The notes under the pieces were generated by a model. It made no database searches, had not been told where the DNA came from, and saw nothing but the letters and a program-made list of their open reading frames with translations. This document shows, one piece after another, positions 10,093 to 21,274 of a DNA stretch of 64,000 bases. The position numbers were made by a program, and so were the translations under genes. Every line of letters starts with the position of its first letter. The first letter of the stretch is position 1. Source of the stretch: Epiperipatus broadwayi. Taxonomy: Eukaryota > Onychophora > Udeonychophora > Euonychophora > Peripatidae. The DNA is taken from assembly GCA_028023455.1 (NCBI GenBank), contig JAQFVV010000043.1:3223483-3287482 (forward strand), written 5' to 3'.

Positions 10093-11315
10093 ATGGTCTA
10101 GAGCAGTAGTAGGGTATCGGATTGATTTTAATGCCCTTGGATTGATTCTAGTTTGGGCCCTTTTGGAACTCAAACTTTTTATGACCTTCCTGTGATATAG
10201 CGATTTGATTACTAAAAAATACATTTCTTAAGCTTTCACATTATTCTTGGTATTCTGAATATGGGACGCTCATGTTTAGAAATAATCTTTATTATACTTT
10301 TTAATTAATTTTTACTGTCTTCTTTTCAAGCAAGAATTACTATTTAACACTTTAAAATTAATATTCTTTGTTTTGCTATTATATAGATATATAAATATAA
10401 ATTTCACAGCCATTAATATTATATAATAGATCTACTCCAACACTGATCTATTAAACAAATTCAACTAATAAAAAATAACATATTCATATACTGAATTGAG
10501 TCTGACATTTAAAAAAATAGTTTCATAAATATTAAAAATACTGTAAATTGAAAAATTTTGTGTATGTCAATTAAAATAATATAAAGCAGCTTGAAATATG
10601 CTTTAATAAAGTAATATGATTGATGGAAAATCTTCTTGCTTTTTCTCAAAAGTTAAGATTAGCCTCTGTATATAAATTGAAATAAATAGAAAAGATGGAC
10701 CAATATTTTCTTTAAAAAAAATTATCTTGTGCATTGGATTGAGAGTATTTCACTTACTTAATAGATCAATGTTGGAGTATTAATCTCAATGCATAATACA
10801 ATATTTTATCTTATGCTTTGGATTAAGAGTATTTTATTTACTTTATATATTAGTGATGGAGTATTAATCTTGATGTATTATCTCCATGAATTATATGTAT
10901 ATAATTTCTAATATAGAGTACACATATTTCTAAACATGGACATTAAACACTTTTATTTTTGGTCACATGATATCATCACATGATATCAAGAAAAGTATGA
11001 AAGATGAAGAACATTTATTAGTTTTATATGAAGTTGAATAAATAAAATGTTCAATAAAACTGTATATTTAAAATGAATCCTTTGTGGAATAAAAAAAATT
11101 AAAGTTTTCAATAATTTTTTGCTAAACCTGTTTGCAAATTCTTAAAAAATATATTATCATTGGGAATGCGTCTGTATGAAATGTTTCTATTAAATTGGAA
11201 ATGGAGAAGTGAGAGAAAATTAAATTATAGAAGATTTTATCCAGACAGACAGACCAAAAAACAAAGTAAGTTAAGTAAAAAAAATACATACGGCATTATT
11301 GCTCATAAAAAGTTC
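10093..11315. other. No gene seen
   Basis: AT-rich sequence with two loosely repeated paragraphs around 10740 and 10805 (ggattgagagtatttcactt versus ggattaagagtattttattt). No ORF or RNA signature. Confidence 0.5.
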
Positions 11316-12262
11316 AAGTGCAAGGCCTGAAAGTTCCAGAATCGATCCTGGGACCTCCTGATTCCAAGTCAGCTGCTCTACCAATTGTTCTGAGCACCTG
11401 ATGTGCAAGCATCAGAATAAATCCTGGGACCAAGTGATCCCAAGTCATCTGCACTACCAACTGTCCTGAGCACCAGACCAGTGAGCTCCAGAAACAATCC
11501 TGGGAGACTCCCAATCCCAAGTCAGCTGCTCTATCAACTGCACCAAGCACCAGACCTGCAAGTGCCAGAATCAATCCTGGGACCTCCTAATTTCAAGTTA
11601 GCTGTTCTACCAATTGTTCTGAGCACCAGATCTGTAAGCACCAGAATTAATCCTGGGATCTCCCGATCCCATGTCAGATGTTCTACCAACTGCACCAAGC
11701 ACCAGATCTGCAAGTGCCAGAATCAATCCATGGGCTTCCCAATCCAAGTCAACTGCTCTACCAATTGTTCTGAGCATCAGACCTGCAAGCACCAAAATTA
11801 ATCCTGGGATCTCCTGATGCCAAGTCAGCTGTTCTACAAACTGCACCAAGTGCCAGACCTGCAAATGTCAGAACCAATCCTTGGACCTCCCAATTTCAAA
11901 TCAACTGCTCTACCAACTGTGCCAAGTACCAGACCTTTAAGCACCAGAATCAATCCAGGGTCCTCCCAATTCCAAGTCAGCTGCTTTGCCTATTGTTATG
12001 AGCACCAGAATCGATCCTGGGATTTTCCAATCCCAAGTCAGCTGCTCTACCAGCTGTACCAAGCACCAGAATCAATCTGGGGACTTCCCAACCCAAAGTC
12101 AGCTGCTCTACCAATTGTTCTGAGAACAAGACCTGTGAGCATCAGAATCAATGCTGGGACCAACTGGTCCCAAGTCAGCTCTCTACCAATTGCACTGAGT
12201 GCCAGGCTTGTGCATTTCAGAATCGATCCTTGGACCACCCTATCCCAAGTTGGAAGCTCTAT
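11316..12262 (-). repeat. Tandem array of ~13 tRNA-like units
   Basis: The minus strand repeats a unit of about 76 bp (some about 62) reading like the body of a tRNA: a D arm with an A box (GCTC...TTGGTAGAGC), an anticodon-like hairpin (CTGA-CTTGGAA-TCAG in the best unit), a short variable stretch and a T arm with a B box (CCCAGGATCGATTCTGG). Only about 16 nt separate a T arm from the next D arm, too short for two acceptor stems, so the units are not complete tRNA genes. Unit types alternate (caattgttctgag versus caactgcaccaag on the plus strand), suggesting a dimeric higher-order repeat. This region is less AT-rich than its surroundings. Long reading frames across it are by-products of the period. 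Confidence 0.8.
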
Positions 12263-12708
12263 CAACTGCACCAACTCATGCAGAGTTAAATAAAAGTATA
12301 TAACAAACAAAATAATCACATGATTATGAAAGTTTCACAATAGATCTTAAAAATTAGATACCTATTATATTTATGTAAAGATTTTGTTGGATATTATTTC
12401 TAATATGACTATCTTTATTATAGAATTAATGTACTTTCTTTTGTTATAAACATATAATTAAAGCACACAAAAAGTGTGAATAGATCTAAAATTGTTTATA
12501 GTAAACAAGTATATATATTGTTTATAATAAATTCCATATATTAATAAGAGAACTACTCAAAATTAAAAATAATTTTGCACCTTTTTAAAACACACAAACT
12601 TATTATTTAAACTAGGGCTGCACATTTTAATTAAAGTGAATCTTAAAATTTTTTTAAAAAAGTCTTTCTGATTAAACTTTAAAAAGTAATACAAAAAACG
12701 TATTGTAG

Positions 12709-12806
12709 AGTCAAGCATTGGTGGCCGAGAGGTCAGCATGACTGACTTACAAGCAGTTGTCCCGGGTTAGTGTGTTCGCTTCCCAGCCGATGCTATGACA
12801 CATGAA
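12709..12806 (+). mobile_element. tRNA-derived SINE (family S) with 16-bp target duplication
   Basis: Family S head, B box tgttcgcttccc, tail gctatgacacatg plus A run. Bounded by aaaaaacgtattgtag at 12693-12708 and 12807-12822, an exact 16-bp duplication. The cleanest insertion of this family in the window. Confidence 0.9.
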
Positions 12807-12934
12807 AAAAAACGTATTGTAGTGCAATTAACAATTTTAGTTTATCAGTGTATGACTATGATTAATTTTAATTTTTGAAATCTTAATTCTCCTGCCACCT
12901 TTTACATTAATTAAATAAACGTATTAAATTATAT

Positions 12935-13165
12935 GCTAGACTATTTCCATCATCTAGAATTAATTGTTAAATGTAATTAGAAAAAGTAAAACTTTATTAG
13001 GTTATATGACGTTTTGATTCCCATGTTAGAACTGATACTGGCTAGACCAGCAATACCTGTAGAAGACAACAAAATAATAGAAAATAGAACATCATATTGT
13101 ATGGTAACCTGTACACAATTAACAGTTGAATATATTTGAAAAGTTTAAACAAAGTTTGAATTTTT
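12935..13165 (+). mobile_element. Remnant of a Penelope-like element tail (family E)
   Basis: Shares the non-coding tail found beside the PLE: ctatttccatcatct, then gttttgattcccatgttaga, ctggctagaccagcaatacc, cctgtacacaattaacagtt. The HHR-like block is present but eroded (cctgtagaagacaac). No coding part. Confidence 0.55.
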
Positions 13166-13714
13166 ATAAAGACATTTGGAAATAGACCAACACATAATTA
13201 CAAGTAAAATACGGTCACTAACAAATTTTAGGACAAAGAATAATATATTGATTCACAAAAGATATCTTTCCTTAATAAATATATAAGAAATTTGTAAATG
13301 TTTTTCAAAAATTCTTTACTGCTATAAAGATAGGCTTGATTTTCAATATAAACAATGGAAAATGTTTTATATACTGAATATAACAACCTTCAACTAAAAT
13401 AGACTAAAATATTATTCTAACCTGTTTCTGTTCTATTGAAAAGTACCTTTAAACTATTACATATTTTTTCCTTATCTATTAAAGATTAGTGTTAAAGTAA
13501 TTTCTACTAGGATTAATTAACTTTGGAAAGCTGACTAACATTACTTGGAGTTGTAAGGGAAATACTCAGGGGACAATTTTTTTAGCATATTTACATGTTT
13601 TATTAGAGAATGTTTGTGTCTCTGCTTAGTAAAAAAAGTGGTCACTATTTACTATTGGATATAACTTTATCTTTCTTATTGCATTGCCAAATCCATATAA
13701 TATTAATATCATCT

Positions 13715-14035
13715 GTGTTTTTTATTACTTTTTACAATGCTTTTTTACAACTCACTATTGCCAGTTTCGATTGCCCAGCAATCTTCTTCAGAACTATGAC
13801 AATCACAATACAAATTACATGAATACAAATATACATGAACATATAATTTTACATGATATAAATATATTCTATCTTATAATCATTATTTGTATACCCACAT
13901 ATATTTTTATATACCTCTCTATGTAATTACAGTATTACCTTTTTATATATATTTTATACATTTTATTCCTTTTTATATTCTACATTTATCAATAATGGGT
14001 TTTAAAAAAGCATTGTAAAAAGTAATGAAGAATAT
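13715..14035. mobile_element. Fold-back element with a hammerhead-like end (family F)
   Basis: Outer arms tactttttacaatgctttt (13730) and aaaagcattgtaaaaagtaa (14008) are inverse complements. Inside the left arm the minus strand reads CTGAAGA, a 6-bp hairpin GATTGC/GCAATC, GAAA, CTGGC. The same block forms the arms of 16975-17325. Stem I is not evident, so ribozyme function is doubtful. Confidence 0.55.
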
Positions 14036-14235
14036 AGATAATATCAACTGCTGGATATATAATTAAATATTATTAACACACTTAAATTCAGCCTTTTGCA
14101 ATGTTTCTCTTTTAGATATTTTTAAAAAAGTTACTTCAAAGAGAAGATAAATAGATTGGATGTACTAGCTCAAGACAGTTTTATAATCTAGGATATGTAA
14201 GTCAATATCTTCTGCCATTTCAAATAATTAAAGAA

Positions 14236-14604
14236 TTATAATGTAAGAACTGAATGAACTTGTTGTGAGACCCAAAACAAGCTTCTTTCTTCAGGTCCAG
14301 CAGTAGCTATTGGAATTTTAATGTCTATAAACAAGGCAAAACTCTCCATACAGTCGTACCACCCTGTGACAACCAGAGTGATTACTCTGGTTGGCACAGG
14401 GTGGCGCTTCTGTATGGAGAGTTTTGCCTTGTTTATAAACAATTATGTGCTAGTATAAGAGATGGTGATCATGTGATGCTTAATTTTAATGTCTCTGACT
14501 TACATAGTTGTAATAAAATGCAAACCATGAAACACATAGTTAAAGATTCTCCATACTATGCATACAAGGACAAAATTGAAGACTTTAACAAAACTACAAG
14601 TTAA
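14236..14604 (+). pseudogene. Non-LTR retrotransposon C-terminal remnant, interrupted by A-5
   Basis: After removing the insertion at 14327-14481, the plus strand reads a LINE-like C-terminus: YWNFNVSDLHSC, NKMQTMKHIV, then KDSPYYAY, ending at a stop at 14602-14604. The pattern SDL-x-C...QTM-x-HIV...CP is typical of the end of jockey/CR1-type reverse transcriptases; here one cysteine is lost. Only the last 60-70 codons survive. Confidence 0.6.
14327..14481 (+). mobile_element. Minimal family A fold-back element, copy A-5
   Basis: 155 bp bounded by exact 13-bp repeats aattttaatgtct (14314-14326 and 14482-14494). It is a near-perfect hairpin of the two family A termini (ggcaaaactctccatacag and its inverse) meeting at gagtgattactctgg, followed by the extended terminus ...gagatggtgatcatgtgatg. 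No ribozyme left. It splits a LINE reading frame. Confidence 0.9.
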
Positions 14605-15045
14605 TTTATTTCCTGAATAGAATCTACAGAAATTTCTTTATATTTGCTAATAATTAATTGTGTAAAACAAAAACAAAAAAAGTGATAAAGAATCGAAATT
14701 AACATTAAAACCAATTAAACATACATTTAAATGACTGGTTATAATAATCACCATATGTAAATCGATTGGCATATGTGGTTATCTGCCCCATTTAATTTTA
14801 TGTACGAATAAAAGATTGGATTAAAGAGTGTTTACAAAATGGCGATAGACTAGTAATTATTTATTATTCGTTTATAACGATACGTCGAAGTTCATGAATT
14901 CAAGTAAATAGAAATGACACTTTTAAAGACTCATTAAAAAATTTACTTGAATTAAAAAAACAAGATATCAAAATAGAAGGGGGGGGGATATACAAAAATC
15001 TATATGTAAGTAAATATAAGAGGTGCACAAAAGTTTTTTTACCTG

Positions 15046-15117
15046 CGCTGTTTGGGGCAGTTGATTGGGCAACCCACCTTTGGATCGCAAGATTGCAGGT
15101 TCGATTCTGGCGCTCGA
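15046..15117 (+). repeat. tRNA-like segment with B box
   Basis: ggttcgattctggcgctcg gives a good B box and half of a T arm, preceded by an anticodon-like arm and a loose D-arm-like stretch (cagttgattgggcaaccc). It lacks a clean acceptor stem, so it is more likely a SINE head or tRNA relic than a working tRNA. Confidence 0.4.
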
Positions 15118-16002
15118 AGTTCTTATTAACTCTCCAGCAATAAAGGCGACAGCTTTTTTTTTTTTATTGAAGACGGGCATAACACTGAAGATCGATAGGT
15201 TGACCAATCAAGTAATACGTTTAATAGTAACAAGTGATAATTTACTAATTTTTTGCTATATCAAGTAATATGGCTGCACACTATTCGCCACAAAATTAAC
15301 TATCAATATTCAGTGAGATATTAAAATACAAGCAATCAATTAGATGATTGATATTCGAGCAAGTTTAAGGCAGTTAATGTTTAATATCTTATATGCGTGT
15401 ATCGTAAATTTGCTGTAACTATCCAAACACTTCTTGAATAATACGTAGTAATAAATTTTATTTGTAAGTCTGTAATTAGCTAATGAAAGTTATAGGTTAT
15501 TTATTTTTTTTATTTACATTTAACTTTTAAGCTAATAATATAAACAAGAGTGACAAATGTGACTATCATGTCACATGGGTGGGTGAGGGTGCCTCTTTAC
15601 TAAATGCTGAGTCAGTAACACTACTGTTGTTTTCTAGGGTGAGGTTTTTAAGATTATATTACAACGGAATAAAAAAGTAAATGTAGGCACAGAAAAATAT
15701 ATATTTTTGTTATTAAATTCGCTTATCTTAAAATTTATAAACAGTATATTAAAAAAGCATAAATAACAATAATTAGACAATTAGTAGAATGATTTTTTAA
15801 AAATCTAAAATTCAAGAATTTTGCATATTTCATTTTATTAAAAAGCATATTTAAAGAGATTAACTTATTTGCAAAACGTACATATTCATAAATTCTATTG
15901 CGTCCCCCCCCCCCCTTAAAATTATATTGTTATTTTTTCTATTCTATTTAATTAATTAATTTTTATGTAAATACTTTTTGCTGGCAAAAGACGAACAAGG
16001 GG

Positions 16003-16300
16003 TATATGAGCACAGATTTTCACACGACCTACCACTCTCCACTCTATCTCATAACACTGATACACTTGAACACATATGTCGAAAAGATAAATAATCGCCA
16101 ATACACGTATTTCATGCTAAACTAGAAATCATCAGTTGGTCTAATCTCTACACATGTATGCAATAAGTGCTCAGATATACATTAAGATAGCCAATCTTCA
16201 TACAGGCTTCAATCCACTTCACACTTCAACTCTTCAACCATTCATCCAATTGAAAATCTGATGACAGAATGCTCAAATGCCACTCTGAAGCTGAGATTCT
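16003..16300 (-). mobile_element. Family D hammerhead/tRNA-like element, copy D-1
   Basis: Shares an ordered set of blocks with 38408-39010: tatgagcacagattttcaca, ctccactctatctcataaca, acacatatgtcgaaaagat, the ribozyme, agatagccaatcttcata, caggcttcaatccact, gaaaatctgatga. On the minus strand the ribozyme comes first and the tRNA-like part after it. Non-coding. Confidence 0.7.
16086..16148 (-). ncRNA. Hammerhead ribozyme motif (family D-1)
   Basis: Minus strand: CTGATGA, stem II (UCU/AGC with mismatches), GAAA, then UACGUGUA. Stem III pairs AUAC with GUGU (one G-U), cleavage nucleotide A, then stem I UUGG with CCAA. The outer stem I seen in D-5 is partly deleted. Confidence 0.6.
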
Positions 16301-16974
16301 CATCACATATATTTCTTAGTTGGTTAACCATTAATATATATCAGTTTTTATTAATTTATTTTTTAACTATTTCCTAACTGAAGAAATGAATACACGTATC
16401 GCTAATATCATTATGTATTACTATTAAATTATGTTGTTTGAACCTTGACTGGGCATCTGAGGTAATATAAATATTTTTTTGTGCACCTGTAGCCAATAAT
16501 AAAAAAGGTAATGTAATTTATCACTATCTAGTAATGTAGAAGCCTTGTGAAGAGTTGTACCATCCATTGTTTGAAAGGATGTGGAGTTACCTTACATGTT
16601 ATTATTACTTGGACTAAAACTCTTGTTATATATTTTTTTGCTTTATGTCAAGTTAGCTGAAATGAAACATTGCAAGTAAGTTTTAGGAATACCAAAGCTA
16701 TGATTTGTTGCTAACGGATGTCCACTAAAGCTTAGAAGTTCAATCCTAGATTGCTAGTGGCACTGTTATGGATCTTCAGTAGTATAAGGCCCAGACTGAA
16801 AAAATTCTAGCCATCTTATGCATCATAAGTTACATCTATGTGATGATCAGGAAATATTACTATTGTGGTGTTAATATTTTCAGCAATTGTCTTTAAACTG
16901 ATAATGCTCCTCAGTATAATCATTATAATTTATGAATTATTTAATCTTATCTTTTTTTGTTTTGCATTGTCTTA

Positions 16975-17325
16975 ATTAATCAATCCATTTTTTTTTATAT
17001 ATAAAAAAATTTGTACAATACTTACATAACATCCTTCAACATCAACAGTTTCGATTGCCCCTGTAATCTTCTTCAGAACTATAAATATATATATATATAT
17101 ATTATTTGTATTCATGTATTTAAAATGATATATATGTTTGTGTATTTTTATGAATATATATATGTTTTTTTTAAAAATATAATTTGTATATTTTATGTGT
17201 ATATATATTTTATAGTTCTGAAGAAGATTGCAGGGGCAATCAAAACTGTTGATGCTGAAGGGTGTTATGTAAGCATTGTACAAAAACGAATTTTTTTTAT
17301 AAAAAAAACGGATTAATTAATTATG
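16975..17325. mobile_element. Fold-back element, ~100-bp arms (family F)
   Basis: Left arm 16983-17083 and right arm 17213-17317 are inverse complements; both hold cagggg/cccctg and ttctgaagaagatt or its inverse. The centre is AT microsatellite. Outward-pointing ends read CTGAAGA, hairpin, GAAA (left arm, minus strand) or AAAA (right arm, plus strand). Flanking taattaat on both sides may be the target duplication. Open frames here simply read the arms. Confidence 0.75.
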
Positions 17326-17329
17326 ATTG

Positions 17330-18789
17330 GGTCAATAGTCCATCAAACTATATACTTGGAGTCGTGTTACATTTGTTCCTGCAACATCCAGTTATAATAT
17401 ATATATATATATAGGCAGAGACATATTTATTATACTTTTATTTGAAGTAAATATATCATGTCTTTATGGTAGTAAATTAAATAACCTTTTTTTTTTTTTG
17501 TAAATAAAAAAAAACATAATAACTTTTACTATATCAAATACTAATATCAAACCAGGCTAATATTCATACAAGATAAATGAAACCCAAAGGTTATGTAGGT
17601 GCATAATAATTTCTTAGTATTTTGAAGAATAAAAACCAATGAGGCTTTCTGTTTTTGAAAAGATAACATCAGAGCTTGTGCCTACATAATTACACCTGCA
17701 CATCGTATATATGTAAATACAGATGTACAGGAAAAATTAGGAAAGAATAGAGAATTAGTTAAGGGGAAAATAGAAAAGCTAATACAAATTTTGTATAGAT
17801 AAACGCTATTTCTGGCTCTTCTTTTATGTATATACGAAAACATGGATGAGTAAAATAATTGGGCAAAGAAAGAAACAAATGATCGTAAATAGTTTGGAGA
17901 ATTATTCAAAAATAAAAATAATAATCCATAAATGCAAAACATTAATAATCAAATGTTTATAATTTACCAAATATTTCTTCTTAAATATATTTAACATTAT
18001 TTTAAAGACCTGTCACAATAAAAATTTCTTCCATGTGTTCGGGTCTAACTAAACCTGTCAAAAGACGTGAACATTAATACTCTTAAAGTAATAAAGAACA
18101 AGGCTTGTCAGTTTTATTTGGGAAAAGAATATTTATAACAAATTGAACCTTTTAGATATCTACAATTCTCTAAGAGTAGATTTGAATTACTAAATAAGAA
18201 AATATTTTATTAACAGGCCAATCACAAACTCTTAGATAAATTTCAATATTGTCTGATGCATCTGCTAGAGAAACACCTTGTAATCTATGCTCCTGGACCT
18301 CACACCTGCTGACACAGTGAGCATCCAAGGGAGGAGTGGAACAATTAGGTTACTCCTTAAGGGATCTTTTTATATTGATGTATTTTTATAATTGAAGGTG
18401 ACACTTTATCTCTTTCATTTGTTTATTAAGAAGATACATATAAAAAAATTACCATTAAAAAAAAAATCAAATGTAATAAAACTAAAAAAAAAAAAAATCA
18501 AAACAAGTTGTTTAACTTATTGCAAGAAAAGGTTACAAAATTCTTTTTTAAATAAGTTGTATATTTATTTTATATATGGGTATACAGAATGCGTTCTCTA
18601 CCAGAGCCACAATGAAAGAAGACCAATATGAAAATAAACAAAGTCCAAGGTGATTGGTTTTCTTTCCCAGGGTGCCCGCAATAACATTTCTGAAATTGGA
18701 ATGTGTTAGGTAGTGACATAGTTTATTAACTTGCCCGTCATGAAATGTGAAAATATTTTCCATATCTTAACCCATGATGGAACAAAAAG
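17330..18789. other. No gene seen
   Basis: AT-rich DNA with poly-A and poly-T tracts and a short less AT-rich patch near 18280-18340. No persuasive frame or RNA. Confidence 0.45.
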
Positions 18790-19060
18790 TTAACATTAAG
18801 TTTTAGTTGTATTTTTATATGGACTATTTCCATCATCTAATATAAGTATTGAATATGTTTAGAAAAAAATAACTTTACTTAAATATTCCAAATACATTCA
18901 ATTGTTAGTAATAGCACATCAAACAGGCTAGTATATGCACAATGTCTTGACAGTAATTATTCTCCCCTCTTCTTCAGGTGTTGCTGACCTGACCAGTGGC
19001 AGTACTATCATGGGATTCAAACATGGACCCTTAGATTCTTGAGTATTGAATTTTATATAG
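18790..19060 (-). mobile_element. Penelope-like element tail, minus-strand copy (family E)
   Basis: Inverse complement of 20870-21165. Contains in minus orientation the tRNA-like block (gattcaaacatggaccc is its B-box region on the plus strand), gcaacacctgaagaagagg, a worn hairpin, then AAGACATTGTG. It lies just downstream of the PLE frame and is read as its 3' terminal repeat. Confidence 0.65.
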
Positions 19061-20640
19061 TCACACTAGGTTGACTTATGGGATTTTTTGCCATTGTTAT
19101 GTGAGCAGCTTCTGTAAATTTTCTTCTTTGTACCTTTTCATCTCTATCCAATATTTTTGTATTTTCCCAATTGAACATATGTTCATTGACACATACATGG
19201 TCTGCTACCTTATACATATCTGTTTTCTCTCTTCTAATAACCAGTTTGTGTTATTGCAAGATTTTGTAGTTGTTAAAATTCCTCGTAGTAGTATGGCTCT
19301 GGAAAGCTGTTCTGATGTTATACTGATTGCAGATTTCCCTTAATTTGTCAGCTATTTTTGGAATGTATGGGTACACTACAGTACCAATAATTATTTTTTC
19401 TCTTGATGGTTCTTTTTGTTGTCTATTTAATGTTCTCTTAATAACAGCTGATAGATAACTATTTTTCATAAGAGTTTGTTCTATATAGATCTTTTCTTTT
19501 CCAAATCGCTGGTTTCTGAACACAAACTTCTTTTACTCTGTTCTATAGTGATAGTATAACTCCTTGTGTTTCTGGTGTAATTGGATGTATAGGCTAGATA
19601 TTTTCCTGTATATGTAGGTTTTCAATAAATTGTAGTTTTAATTTTGCCATGAGCGAGTCTTGACACAAGAACATCTAAGAATGCCAATTTTTATTCTTGT
19701 TCTGATTCTATTGTGAATTTAATTGAAGGGGATATATTGTTGATGTGTTTCCAGAAAGTTTGTAGCAGTGCTTCACTATATGGCCATACAACAAATGTAT
19801 CATCTACATAGTGATGCCAAACTTTAGGTGGATAAGGAGTAGTTTTTATGGCTAGGGTTCAAGTTCTTCCATGTAAATATTGCTCATCAGGAGAGACAAT
19901 GGTGAGCCCATAGCCATTTCTTGATTTTGTGGGAAGAATTCTGTGTTGTATTTAAATGCAGAATGTTAATAGTTCCATTATACTGTCAATAGGAAGAGCT
20001 GTTCTAGTTTGTAAACTATTATCATTTAATCTTTTCTTTACAATAGACAATGCTTCTTCACATGGTACATTAGTGAATAAACTTTCCACATCAAGTCAGT
20101 TGCTTCAATTTTCATGTCCTTGATTAATTCTACAAAGTGTCTAGAATCCCTGACAAAGGACTGGGTCTTGTATGACAAAGGACTTAGAACTTTGAGAAGA
20201 AATCTTGTCAAATTTTGGCAAGGTGAATCTCTAGAACTAACAATAGGTCTTAATGGAACATGAGCCTTATGGATTTTAGGTATACCATAAAGATGAGGAA
20301 TTTTGCTGAAATATGTTATTTTACTTTTTTCTGAATCAGTGAAGTACCTGCGATGCTTTCTGAGTAATGCTTGTAACTTTGTTTCCATACTTGGTATTGG
20401 ATCTTTTGCCACTTTTCTATATTGGTCTGCTGTGAGGAGTTCTTGTATTTTGTTGTCATAATCAGTTGTATCCATTACAACTGTTGCATTGCCTTTATCA
20501 GCAGGCAGAATAATTATAGATTTATCTACTTTGAGAGATTTAACTGCTTTCCTCTCACCATAGAATATGTTTGACTTCAATTTTTGTTTCTTGTCAAATG
20601 TTCTTTCTATTTTCCAGCGTAATTATACTGCTTCTTCTAA
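19055..20640 (-). pseudogene. Penelope-like retroelement: reverse transcriptase and GIY-YIG remnant
   Basis: PLE polyprotein remnant on the minus strand. 20580-20038 is an open 180-codon piece with the diagnostic ADKGNATVV and YGIPKIHK ... PLRPIVSS motifs of the PLE reverse transcriptase. After a frame change come HYVDDTFVVW (catalytic YVDD at 19799-19810), LAFLDVLV, then Y-stop-KPTYTGKYL where a stop replaces the usual arginine, and GTVVYPYI ... IRTAFQSHTTTRN of the linker. The GIY-YIG endonuclease is cut short: the usual cysteine-rich and GIY segment is missing and the frame resumes at ADHVCVNEHMFNWENTKIL and ends near 19055. Frameshifts, stops and this deletion mean it is dead. Confidence 0.85.
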
Positions 20641-20653
20641 AGGCAATTTTTGA

Positions 20654-20869
20654 GTGACTTCCTGGGAAAATACAAAAATATTGGATAGAGAAGAAAAGGT
20701 ACAAAGAGGAAAATTTAAAAAAGCTGCTCACATGGCAATGGCAAAAAATGCCATAAGCCATCCTAGAGTGACTATACATAATATATGGAAAGTACAAATC
20801 AACTTTGCTCTTAGGAAAAAGTGGAGAAATCAGGAGGAACCTCATAGATATGAAATTTTGATTGATTGA
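20654..20869 (+). pseudogene. GIY-YIG tail of a second Penelope-like element, opposite strand
   Basis: Open 71-codon piece starting in SWENTKILDREEKVQRGKF, the same C-terminal region as in the minus-strand copy but on the plus strand and less damaged. Everything upstream (reverse transcriptase, linker) is missing. Only about 15 bp separate its truncated 5' end from the other copy's 5' boundary, so the two lie head to head. Confidence 0.8.
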
Positions 20870-21165
20870 TGCTGTTGGCAGGATGGCTCAGTTAGTTAGA
20901 GTGTTACCTTAAAATTCAATACTCAAGAATCTAAGAGTCGGTTCGAATCCCATGCTAGTACTGTCACTGGTCAGGCCAGCAACACCTGAAGAAGAGGAGA
21001 ATAATACCTCTCAAAACATTGTGTATACACTAACCTGTTTGATGTGCTATTATTAACAGTTGAATGTATTTGCAATATTTAAATAAATTTAAATTTTTCT
21101 AATGACATTCAATACTCATAATAGATGATGGAAATAGTCCAATATAAAAATACAACTAAAACACC
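20870..21165 (+). mobile_element. Penelope-like element tail with tRNA-like block and HHR-like motif (family E)
   Basis: Follows the GIY-YIG frame directly. First a tRNA-like part: ggatggctcagttagttag (A box) and gtcggttcgaatcccatg (B box), then ggtcaggccagcaacacctg and the HHR-like hairpin at 20983-21026, and a tail ending ...ggaaatagtccaatat. The same segment lies inverted at 18790-19060 and eroded at 12935-13165. Confidence 0.7.
20983..21026 (+). ncRNA. Hammerhead-like motif in PLE tail, decayed
   Basis: CTGAAGA, a strong stem AGAGG/CCTCT, then CAAAACATTG where a CGAAACGTTG-type core would fit if CpG sites had decayed to CA/TG. Flanking ACAC and GTGT can form a 4-bp stem I. PLEs are known to carry hammerheads in their terminal repeats. 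As it stands the core is mutated. Confidence 0.5.
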
Positions 21166-21274
21166 ATCATCACGAACCTTCAGAAAAACACTAACATTAA
21201 GTTTTGTTTTAAATTGAACAAAATGGCTGCTGAAATGTTTGAAAGAATTCAAAATGTGTATGGCAGCAAAACTA

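Noticed and set aside
11314-12319. Overlapping frames of 85-158 codons on both strands
   Set aside because: They follow the period of the tRNA-like array; nothing protein-like is conserved between units beyond the DNA repeat.
17011-17316. 101-103 codon frames on both strands
   Set aside because: They read the inverted arms and AT-rich centre of a fold-back element.
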